33,651 bases of DNA, taken from positions 1-33,651 of the forward strand of contig PUKZ01000129.1 in assembly GCA_003550725.1 (NCBI GenBank), in the 5' to 3' direction. Source of the DNA: Bacteroidales bacterium. GTDB lineage: Bacteria > Bacteroidota > Bacteroidia > Bacteroidales > UBA7960. Position 1 is the stretch's first letter. Every line of letters begins with the position of its first letter. This document shows positions 7,114 through 15,900 of the stretch, in pieces. The position numbers and the translations under genes were made by a program. The notes beneath the pieces were generated by a model. It was not told where the DNA came from, made no database searches, and saw only the letters and a program-made list of their open reading frames with translations.

Positions 7114-8181
7114 ATGAAACCAACGGGAATACATATCGCAGGTGAACTTAAAAGTGGATTATTTGAAGTTTTAAACAACTGTAATAAACTTGAAGAGATA
7201 ATTCATAATGCAATAACTGACTCAGGTATGTCGGTAGTCAGCATCGCGTCGCATAATTTTGATCCCATTGGTACTACGGTTGCTGCTATTCTTAGCGAAT
7301 CTCATGTTGTTATTCATACATATCCGGAGTCTAAACATGTATCGGTAGACATTTTTACATGTAACTATAATCCTGATTCACCAAGGCGTTTATTTGATTT
7401 TTTAAAAAAAGAATTGAATGCTGTTAAAATAAAATACAAAGAATTATTACGTGGAGACATTCTTGACATAAAAGAAACAAACATGTTTACCACATCTGGC
7501 GGCAGTGGTTTTGAAATCCGCTATGAAGTAGCTCGTGTTATTTTTAGCACAAAATCCGATTATCAACAATTGGATATTATTGAAAACCCTGTATTCGGTC
7601 GGATGTTATTTCTGGACAATGACCTGCAGATAGCAGATTCAGATGCGCATATTTACAATGAAGCTATGATAGCTCCCTCCAGGGATCTGAAAACAATAAA
7701 CAACTCTCTAATACTAGGAGGAGGCGATGGTGGCATAGCAAATCAATTGCTTAAAGAAACAAATTGCCAAATTACTCTTGTTGATATAGACCCGATAGTT
7801 ATAGAAGCCTGCAAAAATCATCTTACCAAGGTATGTGGTAATGCTTTTGATAATGAAAGAGTTAAAGTTGTTAATGAAGATGCTGAAAAGTTTATGTATT
7901 CCAAAAATAGCTTTGATGCAATATTTTACGACCTTTCAATGCACCCGGAAGCTTTTTCCATAAAAGACAAGAAAACATACATGTTGGATCTGTTCAACTC
8001 TATAAAAAAAATCCTTAAAAAAGGAGGTGTATTAACAATGCAATGTTGTTCGGCTTTTGACCATGAGACAATAAATATGTTAAATGATATGCTGCCAGGG
8101 TTTTTTAATAATATTAATTACAATGAAGTCTTTATTCCATCTTTTTGTGAACCCTGGATATTTGCCTCGGCTAAAAATTAA
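7114..8181 (+). CDS. SpeD-SpeE fusion: AdoMet decarboxylase / spermidine synthase-like
   Basis: Two polyamine enzymes in one 355-residue chain. Residues 1-120 are a class 1b S-adenosylmethionine decarboxylase. Motif LSESHVVIHTYPE places the self-cleaved Glu62-Ser63 bond (Ser63 becomes the pyruvoyl group), with His68 and Cys83, the same numbering as the Thermotoga maritima enzyme. Residues 130-355 are a spermidine-synthase-like Rossmann domain with LDNDLQ (168-172), GGGDGG (202-207), DIDP (224-227) and the acidic loop start YD (272-273). The catalytic D-x-x-DP-x-GPA segment is altered to YDLSMHPEAF, and YHE is IYNE, so the aminopropyl acceptor is uncertain. Self-processing would release an N-terminal beta peptide and leave the pyruvoyl chain fused to the synthase, allowing transfer of decarboxylated AdoMet between domains. 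It is monocistronic, with its own -7 box upstream. Confidence 0.85.
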   Translation: MKPTGIHIAGELKSGLFEVLNNCNKLEEIIHNAITDSGMSVVSIASHNFDPIGTTVAAILSESHVVIHTYPESKHVSVDIFTCNYNPDSPRRLFDFLKKELNAVKIKYKELLRGDILDIKETNMFTTSGGSGFEIRYEVARVIFSTKSDYQQLDIIENPVFGRMLFLDNDLQIADSDAHIYNEAMIAPSRDLKTINNSLILGGGDGGIANQLLKETNCQITLVDIDPIVIEACKNHLTKVCGNAFDNERVKVVNEDAEKFMYSKNSFDAIFYDLSMHPEAFSIKDKKTYMLDLFNSIKKILKKGGVLTMQCCSAFDHETINMLNDMLPGFFNNINYNEVFIPSFCEPWIFASAKN

Positions 8182-8187
8182 AAGATC

Positions 8188-8211
8188 TTAAATTTCTACA
8201 TTGAAATTTAA
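8188..8211 (+). terminator. Inverted repeat after speD-speE
   Basis: TTAAATTTC (8188-8196) pairs perfectly with GAAATTTAA (8203-8211) around TACATT, starting 7 nt after the stop codon. The stem is AT-rich and no T-run follows, so it may be a weak terminator or an RNA 3'-end stabilising stem. Confidence 0.35.
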
Positions 8212-8500
8212 TAAACAGCAAAATAATATCAAAATACACTCATTGCTTGCCAAATATCATCATTATGGCACATCATTTGCTTGCAAAGTATTTATTAGTA
8301 AGAAAAATCAAATTTTTCAAAAATATAATGAATTAAACCATTAGTTGACTAATCATTATTTTATGTTAGATTGATAATTTAAAATTTATAAAAATATCCT
8401 TTCTTTGAACAATAAAGTTTTAAATTTTATCATATTAGTTTTAAAATAATATTTACCGATTAAAGAGAGCAAATTCCTGATATTATTTCTAAACAATTAT

Positions 8501-8508
8501 TAAATTTG
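8501..8508 (+). promoter_or_regulatory. Candidate -7 box of the exbB-exbD-tonB-folC cluster (TAAATTTG)
   Basis: TAAATTTG matches TAnnTTTG and lies about 80 nt upstream of the exbB ATG. No good -33 box is visible. It is the best promoter candidate for the whole plus-strand cluster. Confidence 0.4.
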
Positions 8509-8588
8509 CATAAGCAATAAAACTATCAGATTTTGTTTTTAATATAATTAACTTCTTTTATATACCATAAAAAAATTAATAACCCGAA

Positions 8589-9299
8589 ATGATCAAAAAC
8601 TTTTTGTTACAGGTTCAGTTACAAAACCAGGAAGAAGTAGCAGACACATTAGCTGCAGCAGAAGCTCCTGCCGAAGAAAGTATTTCAGTATTGAGTCTTG
8701 TATTTCAAGGCGGTATTATTATGATACCACTTGCAATAATGTCGATTATAGCTATTTATATTTTCATTGAAAGATATTTAGCTATAAGCAGGGCCTCTAG
8801 CGAAGAATCTAATTTTATGAACAATATTCGTGATTTTATTCATGAAGGACGTGTTGACTCAGCAAAATCGCTTTGCCGCAATAATAATTCCCCTATTGCC
8901 AGTATGATTGGAAAGGGTCTGGCTCGTATAGGGCGTCCATTAAACGATATTAATGCAGCCATTGAAAATGTGGGTAAGCTGGAAGTAACAAAGCTTGAAA
9001 AAAATATAGCGGTTTTAGGAACTGTTGCAGGTGCTGCACCAATGCTCGGCTTTCTTGGAACCGTAATCGGAATGGTAAGAGCATTTTATAACATGGCAAT
9101 GGCTGGAGGCAATATAGATATAAGTCTGCTTGCCGGTGGTATATATGAAGCTATGATTACTACTATTACAGGCTTAACAGTTGGAATAATAGCATTTATT
9201 TGCTATAATATACTCGTTGCAAGGATTGAAAAAGTAGTTTTTTTACTTGAAGCAAAAGCCACAGAATTTATGGATTTGCTTCATGAACCGGCATCATAA
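8589..9299 (+). CDS. exbB: MotA/TolQ/ExbB proton channel family protein
   Basis: Inner-membrane proton-channel subunit that, with ExbD, drives TonB. The 236-residue protein has a short N-terminal extension rich in Ala/Glu, then TM1 at about 42-63, a cytoplasmic loop (about 64-138), TM2 at about 139-165 (GTVAGAAPMLGFLGTVIGM, the conserved family block) and TM3 at about 187-212 (TTITGLTVGIIAFICYN). The conserved Thr/Gly/Pro pattern of TM2-TM3 is intact. exbD begins 14 bp downstream and tonB overlaps exbD, which supports the Exb over the Tol assignment. TolA, TolB and Pal are absent. Confidence 0.92.
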   Translation: MIKNFLLQVQLQNQEEVADTLAAAEAPAEESISVLSLVFQGGIIMIPLAIMSIIAIYIFIERYLAISRASSEESNFMNNIRDFIHEGRVDSAKSLCRNNNSPIASMIGKGLARIGRPLNDINAAIENVGKLEVTKLEKNIAVLGTVAGAAPMLGFLGTVIGMVRAFYNMAMAGGNIDISLLAGGIYEAMITTITGLTVGIIAFICYNILVARIEKVVFLLEAKATEFMDLLHEPAS

Positions 9300-9313
9300 A
9301 AAATAATGATATC

Positions 9314-9727
9314 ATGGCAATTAAACCCAGAAATACACGTAATCTTTCATTTAACATGGCGTCAATGACCGACCTGGTATTTTTGTTATTAATATTTTTC
9401 ATGCTCATATCAACATTAGTAGCACCCAGCGCCATTGATTTATTGCTGCCTGAAAGTGAAGGTCGTACAAGAGATCAGGAAACAATACGTGTTTCTATAA
9501 ATGAAAATAACGATTATTTTGTTAACGGCAACCCCGTAGACATGGACGGTTTAAAATCCGGGTTGGTAAACGGACTTGACAAACAGATTGATGCATCTGT
9601 AGTTTTAGAATCTGACAGAACTGTATCTGTTCAACACATTGTGAATGTTATAAATGTGGTTAATGATATTAACAAATCTAATAATACCAAACACCAGGTA
9701 ATTTTAGCAACTCAACCACCGGGATAA
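9314..9727 (+). CDS. exbD: Biopolymer transport protein ExbD
   Basis: ExbD/TolR family, 137 residues, with a single N-terminal transmembrane helix (about 18-40) and a periplasmic domain. The proton-relay aspartate is Asp20 in MASMTDLVFLLLIFFM, equivalent to Asp25 of E. coli ExbD. The periplasmic part includes the family pattern of a short beta domain around VSINENNDYFVNG. The stop codon overlaps the tonB start (TAATG), so the two are translationally coupled. Many Bacteroidota carry two exbD copies in such clusters; only one is present here. Confidence 0.93.
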   Translation: MAIKPRNTRNLSFNMASMTDLVFLLLIFFMLISTLVAPSAIDLLLPESEGRTRDQETIRVSINENNDYFVNGNPVDMDGLKSGLVNGLDKQIDASVVLESDRTVSVQHIVNVINVVNDINKSNNTKHQVILATQPPG

Positions 9728-10530
9728 TGGATAAAAAAAACAAAAAAGACAATGCTAAAGCAATGACAGGAACTATCCTGATTCATTTGGCATTAATATT
9801 AGGCTTTATGTTTTTTAGTCTTTCCAAACCCTCACCACTGCCCGAGGATGAAGGAGTAATTGTTGACCTTGGTTATTATGATGAAGGATCGGGGCGGGTA
9901 CAACCTATGTCTGCAGCACCTCCTTCAAGCTCCGTCGAACCTTCACAAACAGAAACGGCTGAAGAAGAAGTTGTTACTCAAACCATTGAGGAAACAATAA
10001 GTATGCCTGATACCGATGACCCATTTACCCCAGAAGATGACCAGGTAGCTGAACACAAGGAGGAGCAAACTATTGATTATGATGAGCCTGCTGAACAGGA
10101 AGAACCCGAACCTACTCCCGACCCCGATGCAATGTTTCCGGGAAGTGATGAACGTGAAACCACTGCAGAAAGCAAAGGTGAAACCGGTGAAACCGGCTAC
10201 CAGGGAAAACCGGAAGGAGAAATTGGCGGAGAAGGTGAAGCTGGCCAGGGAGATGGAGTAGAGTTTAGCCTTACAGGACGAAAAGCAACATACCTTCCAA
10301 TGCCCGAATATACTTCGCCCGAAACCGGGCGGGTTGTAGTTTCTATTACTGTTAACAGGCAAGGAGAAATAATAAGAGCTAACGCCGGAGCAAGGGGTAC
10401 AACAACATCAAATCAAACACTTTGGCGACTGGCTAAAGAAGCCGCTCTAAAAGCAGAATTTGACATAAAAAAAGATGCACCCGATCAACAGCGCGGCACC
10501 ATAACATATAACTTTATCAGACAGAACTGA
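9727..10530 (+). CDS. tonB: Energy transducer TonB
   Basis: TonB family, 267 residues. A cytoplasmic Lys-rich N terminus is followed by one TM helix (about 14-32) containing His20 (TILIHLALILGF), matching the essential TonB His20 of E. coli. A long acidic, Pro/Glu-rich linker (about 35-150) follows, then a Gly/Glu-rich stretch (about 150-180, repeats such as GETGETG). The C-terminal periplasmic domain (about 190-267) shows VVVSITVNRQGEI and ends ITYNFIRQN. It would couple the ExbBD channel to outer-membrane TonB-dependent receptors, none of which is encoded in this window. The C-terminal domain is divergent from the classical YP motif. Confidence 0.87.
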   Translation: MDKKNKKDNAKAMTGTILIHLALILGFMFFSLSKPSPLPEDEGVIVDLGYYDEGSGRVQPMSAAPPSSSVEPSQTETAEEEVVTQTIEETISMPDTDDPFTPEDDQVAEHKEEQTIDYDEPAEQEEPEPTPDPDAMFPGSDERETTAESKGETGETGYQGKPEGEIGGEGEAGQGDGVEFSLTGRKATYLPMPEYTSPETGRVVVSITVNRQGEIIRANAGARGTTTSNQTLWRLAKEAALKAEFDIKKDAPDQQRGTITYNFIRQN

Positions 10531-10533
10531 TCA

Positions 10534-11829
10534 ATGCAGTATCCAGAAGTTATACAATACCTCTATAGCCAACTGCCAATGTTTCACCGGGTCGGACCGG
10601 CTGCATATAAATCTAACCTCAATAATACTTTGGCAATAAGCAAATACTTTAAACAACCCGAACGTAAATTCAAAACAATACATATTGCCGGCACCAACGG
10701 AAAAGGATCAACAGCACATATTATCGCTTCAGTTCTGCAGGAAAAAGGATTGAAAACAGGATTATGCACTTCCCCCCATTTAAAAGATTTTAGAGAACGT
10801 ATTAAAATAAACGGGGAAATGATTGACAAAGATTATGTATGCAGCTTTATAAATAACAATATTGAATTCATAAACCAAATTGAACCGTCATTTTTTGAAT
10901 TAACTATTGGAATGACGTTTAAATACTTTGCAGATAAAAAAATTGATGTAGCTGTTATTGAAACCGGTATGGGTGGCAGGCTCGATTCTACAAATATTAT
11001 TAACCCGGTTGTATCTGTTATAACAAACATAGGACATGACCACACAAACTTATTAGGAACAACTATAGAAAAAATTGCTGTAGAAAAAGCAGGTATAATA
11101 AAACCGGAAACACCTGTAGTAATTGGGCAAACACAAAAAACTATTTCTGATGTTTTTATTGAAACAGCAAAAAATAATAATAGTCCGCTTTTTTTTGCCG
11201 ATCAAAATTATTCCGTGGATCAACTATATGAAAATAAAAATGTAGTGAGAGATCATTACAAGTATATTGTTAAAAACAACACAAAAACTTATCACCTTGA
11301 AGCTGATTTAGCAGGTGCTTACCAGGCTCAAAATATAGCAGCTGCATTGCAATGCTTCGAAGTACTGAAAAGTTCTAAAAAAATAAATATTACAGAAAAA
11401 CAAATTGAAGCAGGATTAAGAAATGTCAAAAAAAATACCGGCTTAAAAGGAAGATGGCAAATATTAGATGAAAAGCCATTGACAATATGCGACACCGGCC
11501 ATAATCCGGAAGCAATTAATATGATAATACAAAATATAAAAAATCTTTCATTTGATAAATTGCATTTTGTTATTGGTATAATGAATGATAAAAATGTTGA
11601 TGATATATTAATGCTACTACCTAAAAATGCAACGTATTACTTTACTCAAGCCAAAACACCCAGGGCAATGAATGCTGATGATTTAAAATCGCATGCAAAA
11701 CAATACAAATTGAGTGGCCAACCATTCGACTCGGTCGATAAAGCTGTTAGCTTTGCCAAAAGAAAAGCAAAAAAAGATGATTTAATATTTATAGGTGGCA
11801 GCACATTTATTGTAGCAGAAGCTATTTAA
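10534..11829 (+). CDS. folC: Bifunctional folylpolyglutamate synthase / dihydrofolate synthase
   Basis: Mur-ligase-family ATP-dependent enzyme that adds glutamate to folates (FPGS) and probably to dihydropteroate (DHFS). Length 431 is typical. Features are the P-loop GTNGKGST (53-60), the downstream TSPHLKDFRERIKING block, ETGMGGRLDSTN and the Mg-binding VITNIGHDH segment, then a C-terminal ligase domain with CDTGHNPEA. The ATG is 3 nt after the tonB stop, so it is probably cotranscribed and possibly coupled with tonB, although the functions are unrelated. A strong hairpin follows. Confidence 0.94.
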   Translation: MQYPEVIQYLYSQLPMFHRVGPAAYKSNLNNTLAISKYFKQPERKFKTIHIAGTNGKGSTAHIIASVLQEKGLKTGLCTSPHLKDFRERIKINGEMIDKDYVCSFINNNIEFINQIEPSFFELTIGMTFKYFADKKIDVAVIETGMGGRLDSTNIINPVVSVITNIGHDHTNLLGTTIEKIAVEKAGIIKPETPVVIGQTQKTISDVFIETAKNNNSPLFFADQNYSVDQLYENKNVVRDHYKYIVKNNTKTYHLEADLAGAYQAQNIAAALQCFEVLKSSKKINITEKQIEAGLRNVKKNTGLKGRWQILDEKPLTICDTGHNPEAINMIIQNIKNLSFDKLHFVIGIMNDKNVDDILMLLPKNATYYFTQAKTPRAMNADDLKSHAKQYKLSGQPFDSVDKAVSFAKRKAKKDDLIFIGGSTFIVAEAI

Positions 11830-11846
11830 ATGCTATTAAATAAATA

Positions 11847-11892
11847 AAAAAACCAAGCGAAGCGGAGTAATACTCAGCCAGCCTGGTTTTTT
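11847..11892. terminator. Bidirectional terminator between convergent folC and the DUF4168 protein
   Basis: The outer stem is AAAAAACCA (11847-11855) with TGGTTTTTT (11884-11892). Inside it GAGT-aat-ACTC forms a second small stem. The A/T tracts at both sides suit termination of folC on the plus strand and of the 11917-12549 gene on the minus strand. Confidence 0.75.
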
Positions 11893-11916
11893 ACTAAATA
11901 AATACATTTTAATATA

Positions 11917-12549
11917 TTAATCTATTTCTTCTTCCGCCTCCTCTTCTATTTCTTCTTTTTCTTCTTCAAGAATCACTTCAATTTCATCTTCATCAAGATC
12001 CTTTTCTTCCATCAATTCCTTCTTGCGTTCAGCAATTGCCCTTTCACGAGCCCTATCACGCATAAGTTGCTGTACATACGCTTGCAATTCAGTATCCTCG
12101 CGATAATCATTAAGAATCTCCTGGTATAAATCAGAACTTAATTGATGTTCTGCAAGTATAGCATCTGTCATGCCTCTCATTTGCTGACGAAGTTCAGTAA
12201 TTAATGGAGCAGCTTCATTGAATGCTTCTATCTCTTCATTAGAATAACCCGCATCATTTAAAGCACCAATCTCAGAAGCCCTGGCTATCTGTTGAAAACG
12301 ATCCATCGTCAAACCAACATCTTCAAGCACTTTATCAATATCCTCATTAACTTCTCTTCTTAATTCACTAATCTCGCGATTAGCATCAACAAAACTCAAT
12401 AAACTCTCATCCTCATATTTAAATTCTTCTCCATTATTTTCTTTGGGTTCATCAAGAAAAGTATTTGCCTGTGAATTAAGACCAAAAAATAACAAAGCTG
12501 CCAAAATTAACAACCATGAATGTAATTTCACTTCTTTTGAAAACATCAT
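11917..12549 (-). CDS. Secreted protein with two DUF4168-like repeats and an acidic tail
   Basis: 210 residues. A signal peptide (KVKLH-like basic start, hydrophobic 11-24, likely cleavage after LNSQA at 24-28) indicates export. Two helical blocks look like tandem copies of one unit. Block 1 (about 51-95) reads LSFVDANREISELR...VGLTMDRFQQIAR. Block 2 (about 107-160) reads EAFNEAAPLITELR...HQLSSDLYQEILN. Both resemble DUF4168, a domain of unknown function. The C-terminal 40 residues are a basic-then-acidic helix ending in a Glu/Asp run. Function unknown; an envelope or periplasmic helical protein is likely. The start could be either of two adjacent ATGs. Confidence 0.72.
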   Translation of the reverse strand: MMFSKEVKLHSWLLILAALLFFGLNSQANTFLDEPKENNGEEFKYEDESLLSFVDANREISELRREVNEDIDKVLEDVGLTMDRFQQIARASEIGALNDAGYSNEEIEAFNEAAPLITELRQQMRGMTDAILAEHQLSSDLYQEILNDYREDTELQAYVQQLMRDRARERAIAERKKELMEEKDLDEDEIEVILEEEKEEIEEEAEEEID

Positions 12550-12632
12550 TGTATTTCGTTTTAAAGATTTATTAAATATTATTATTTTTAATTAACTGAC
12601 AAAAATAAAAATTATTGGCTTTTTATTTAATA

Positions 12633-12640
12633 CAAAATTA
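12633..12640 (-). promoter_or_regulatory. Candidate -7 box of the DUF4168 gene (TAATTTTG)
   Basis: On the minus strand TAATTTTG matches TAnnTTTG, about 84 nt upstream of the start codon. No convincing -33 element is visible. Confidence 0.35.
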
Positions 12641-12926
12641 CAAGAAATTATTCATAATCAGACATTAAAAAAATAAAATTATTTATGATTTTTGTATCAG
12701 TTATTTAATTAATTCCTAACAAAGGTAATGCCAAAACTTACTGTTAATTTATTGGCTTTTAAAAATATAGAATTATATGTTTTTGCAGGTCATACTATCG
12801 GCCAATGCAGCTTTATCTAATCTATAATAATTTAGGATTATACAATATTAGCTACTGATAAATATTTTTTGTATTAAATACTTTAAAACATTTCCTGCCA
12901 ACCTCATGGATTAAAAGTAAATTTGT

Positions 12927-12934
12927 TATATTTG
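12927..12934 (+). promoter_or_regulatory. Candidate -7 box of the Tricorn-like gene (TATATTTG)
   Basis: TATATTTG is a perfect TAnnTTTG match 45 nt before the ATG, giving a leader of about 40 nt. The -33 position has no TTTG. Confidence 0.45.
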
Positions 12935-12979
12935 ACATTAATTAAAATAGTTTAAAAACAAAAACACAAAAAATAAAAA

Positions 12980-15900
12980 ATGAGAAAACAACTTGTAAAG
13001 TATCTTTGTTTATCAACAATGCTTATACTGATATCCTTTTTATCATATGGATATGAAGACGCACGCATGATGCGATTTCCTGACATCAATGGAGATCAGA
13101 TTGTATTTGTTTATGCGGGTGATATATGGACTGTTAGTTCCGGCGGCGGCGATGCCCGTCAGCTGACATCCCATGATGGCCTGGAACTTTTCCCAAGAAT
13201 TTCGCCTGATGGTCAGTGGATAGCTTTTTCTGCTGAGTATACCGGAACCCGCCAGGTTTATGTAATGCCGGCAGAGGGTGGTACTCCAAAACAACTGACC
13301 TATTACAATGATGTGGGCGAGATGGCTCCAAGAGGTGGTTTTGATAATGTAGTTATGGGCTGGACTTCCGACAGCAAAGAAGTACTTTTCAGAAGTAACC
13401 GAACACCCTATGGAAAGAGAATGGGGAATTATTACACTGTAAATATTGAAGGAGGTATGGAAGAGGAATTACCTATTCCCCATGGTGGTTTTGCTGATCT
13501 TTCGCCGGATGACTCAAAAATAGCATTCACCTACGTTGACCGTGAATTTAGAACCTGGAAGCGACATAAAGGTGGAAGAGCATCCGATCTTTGGATATAC
13601 GACCTCGTTGAAAATACCTCGGAACAAATAACCGATTTTAATGGTACCGATCATATACCCACCTGGTACGGCGATAAGATTTATTTTGCATCAGACCGTG
13701 ATTTGAGACTCAATATACACAGCTATGATGTTAATACAGGAGAAATAGAGCAACTAACCTTTCACGAAAAATTTGATGTGATGTGGCCAAGCGGCACCAA
13801 TGATAAGCTGGTTTACGAAAATGGCGGACATCTGTATAAAATGGATTTAAATACTGAAGAAGAACAACGCGTAGAAATAAATATACGCTATGACAATCCG
13901 CACACTATACCACATTACAAAAATGTAAAAGAACACATTCACAGTATGGCTATTTCACCATCAGGCAACAGGGTTCTTTTTGACGCACGGGGAGACATAT
14001 TTTCAGTACCCGCAGGCGAAGGTACAATTCATAACCTTACAAATAAGCAAGGTGTAAGAGCTGTTTACCCAAGATGGTCGCCTGATGGAAGATGGATAGC
14101 TTATTACAGTGATGAAACAGGAGAATACGAAGTTTACCTCATCGAAAATAAGGAAAATGCTCAGCCAAAAAAAATAACATCGGGCTCAGAAGGGTGGAAA
14201 TACCCGGCCAAATGGTCGCCTGACAGCCGTTACCTGGTATTTTTTGACCGCAGTATGAAGCTTCAATTGTTGGATGTAAAAACAGGAAATATCAACGTAA
14301 TTGATACACCGGGATCAATAGAGTTAAGACAATTTGACTTCTCTCCTGATTCTAAATGGATAACTTATACAAATACCAATCCTAACAACCAAAGCTCCAT
14401 ATTTGTTTACAACATAGAAACGGAAGAAAATCATCAGCTGACTGACTATACTTTTTCTGATCAAAATCCAGTTTTTTCCAAAGACGGTGAGTATATATTC
14501 TTTTTATCCAATCGAGACTTCAACCTGAGATTTTCCGATTTTGAGTTTAATTATTTGTATGACAGGGCAACCCGAATATATGCATTACCATTAACTGAGG
14601 ATAGCCCGAGGCTTTTTGAACCAAAGGAAACCACTGAAGAAAAGGGAAGGCCGGAAGGAGATGATTCAAATCCTGATTCAGGTAATGAAATAAATGTTAA
14701 TATAGAACCCGAAAACTCTAATCGGCGAATTGTTGCTTTTCCGATGCCTGCGGGCAGTTACTGGAACCTTCAGCCTGTAGAAGGTGGCCTGGTATTCTTT
14801 AATAATGCCGGGATGAACCTTTTTAATCTTGAAGCACAACAAGAGCAACTAATAATGGAAGGCATACGTACAGGTGTTGTATCAGCCGATGAAAATAAAT
14901 TTTTATACCAATTCAACGACGATTATGGTGTTGCGAATCTTGAGCCTGATAAAGATGTGGGTACGGGAAAACTGGATCTTGAAAAGTTAGAGATGCGTGT
15001 AGACCCACGTGCCGAGTGGGAACAAATATTCAAAGACGGCTGGCGCATTTTCCGCGATTTCTTCTATGTCGAAAACATGCATAATGTAGATTGGGAAGGA
15101 TATTATGACAAATATTCCGAACTACTGCCCTACATTAATCATCGTTTTGACCTTGATTACCTCTTAGGAGAAATAATTTCTGAAGTCAATGTGGGTCATG
15201 CTTACGTTGAGTATGGTGATTTTGAGACGGTTGACCGGGTTGAAAACGGCTTGCTGGGAGCAAAGCTGAAAGCTGATCAACAAAATAATCGTTATATCAT
15301 AGAAAAAATTTATGAAGGCGAAAACTGGGATGAAGATCGTCGTTCTCCATTAACAATGCAAGGAATAAATATTCAAGAGGGAGAATATATTATTGCAATT
15401 GAAGGTAATGATGTGACACTGGAGCATAATCCCTATAAATTTTTGGAAAACAGGATTAATACAGCCACACGTATTACCGTAAACGATAGTCCGGATAGAG
15501 ATGGAGCACGCACATACACCATTCATCCTATTGAGAGTGAGTTAGAATTAAAATATCTTGACTGGGTTAATACTCGGCGCGAAATGGTTGAAGAGTTGTC
15601 AGACGGTCGTATTGGTTACTTTCATGTACCTAATACAGCTTTTGAAGGAAACCGTGAATTGCACAGAGGTATGTATGCTTATCATGACAAAGATGCACTT
15701 ATAATCGACGAGCGTTTTAATGGTGGTGGGTTTATTCCTGACAGAATGATTGAACTACTTGAAAGGGAAACACTTGCATACTGGTACCGCCAGGGATTTG
15801 ACCCGATGAGAACACCAGCAATAGCACACGATGGTCCAAAAGCGATGCTTATAAATCAATTTGCTTCTTCGGGAGGAGATGCTTTACCTTACTTTTTCCG

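Larger units (their letters stand above)
8182..8588. other. AT-rich intergenic region before exbB
   Basis: About 400 bp with no plausible gene on either strand. It holds the inverted repeat at its left end and one promoter-like box (TAAATTTG at 8501-8508) near its right end. The rest is low-complexity A/T sequence. Confidence 0.6.
12550..12979. other. Divergent AT-rich intergenic region
   Basis: About 430 bp between two divergent genes with no plausible coding frame. It contains promoter-like -7 boxes in both directions (12633-12640 minus, 12927-12934 plus). I see no tRNA, hairpin-tract or repeat. Confidence 0.6.

Noticed and set aside
8589-10530. Tol-Pal assignment of the ExbB/ExbD-type genes
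   Set aside because: A TonB-type protein with His20 follows and no tolA, tolB or pal is present.
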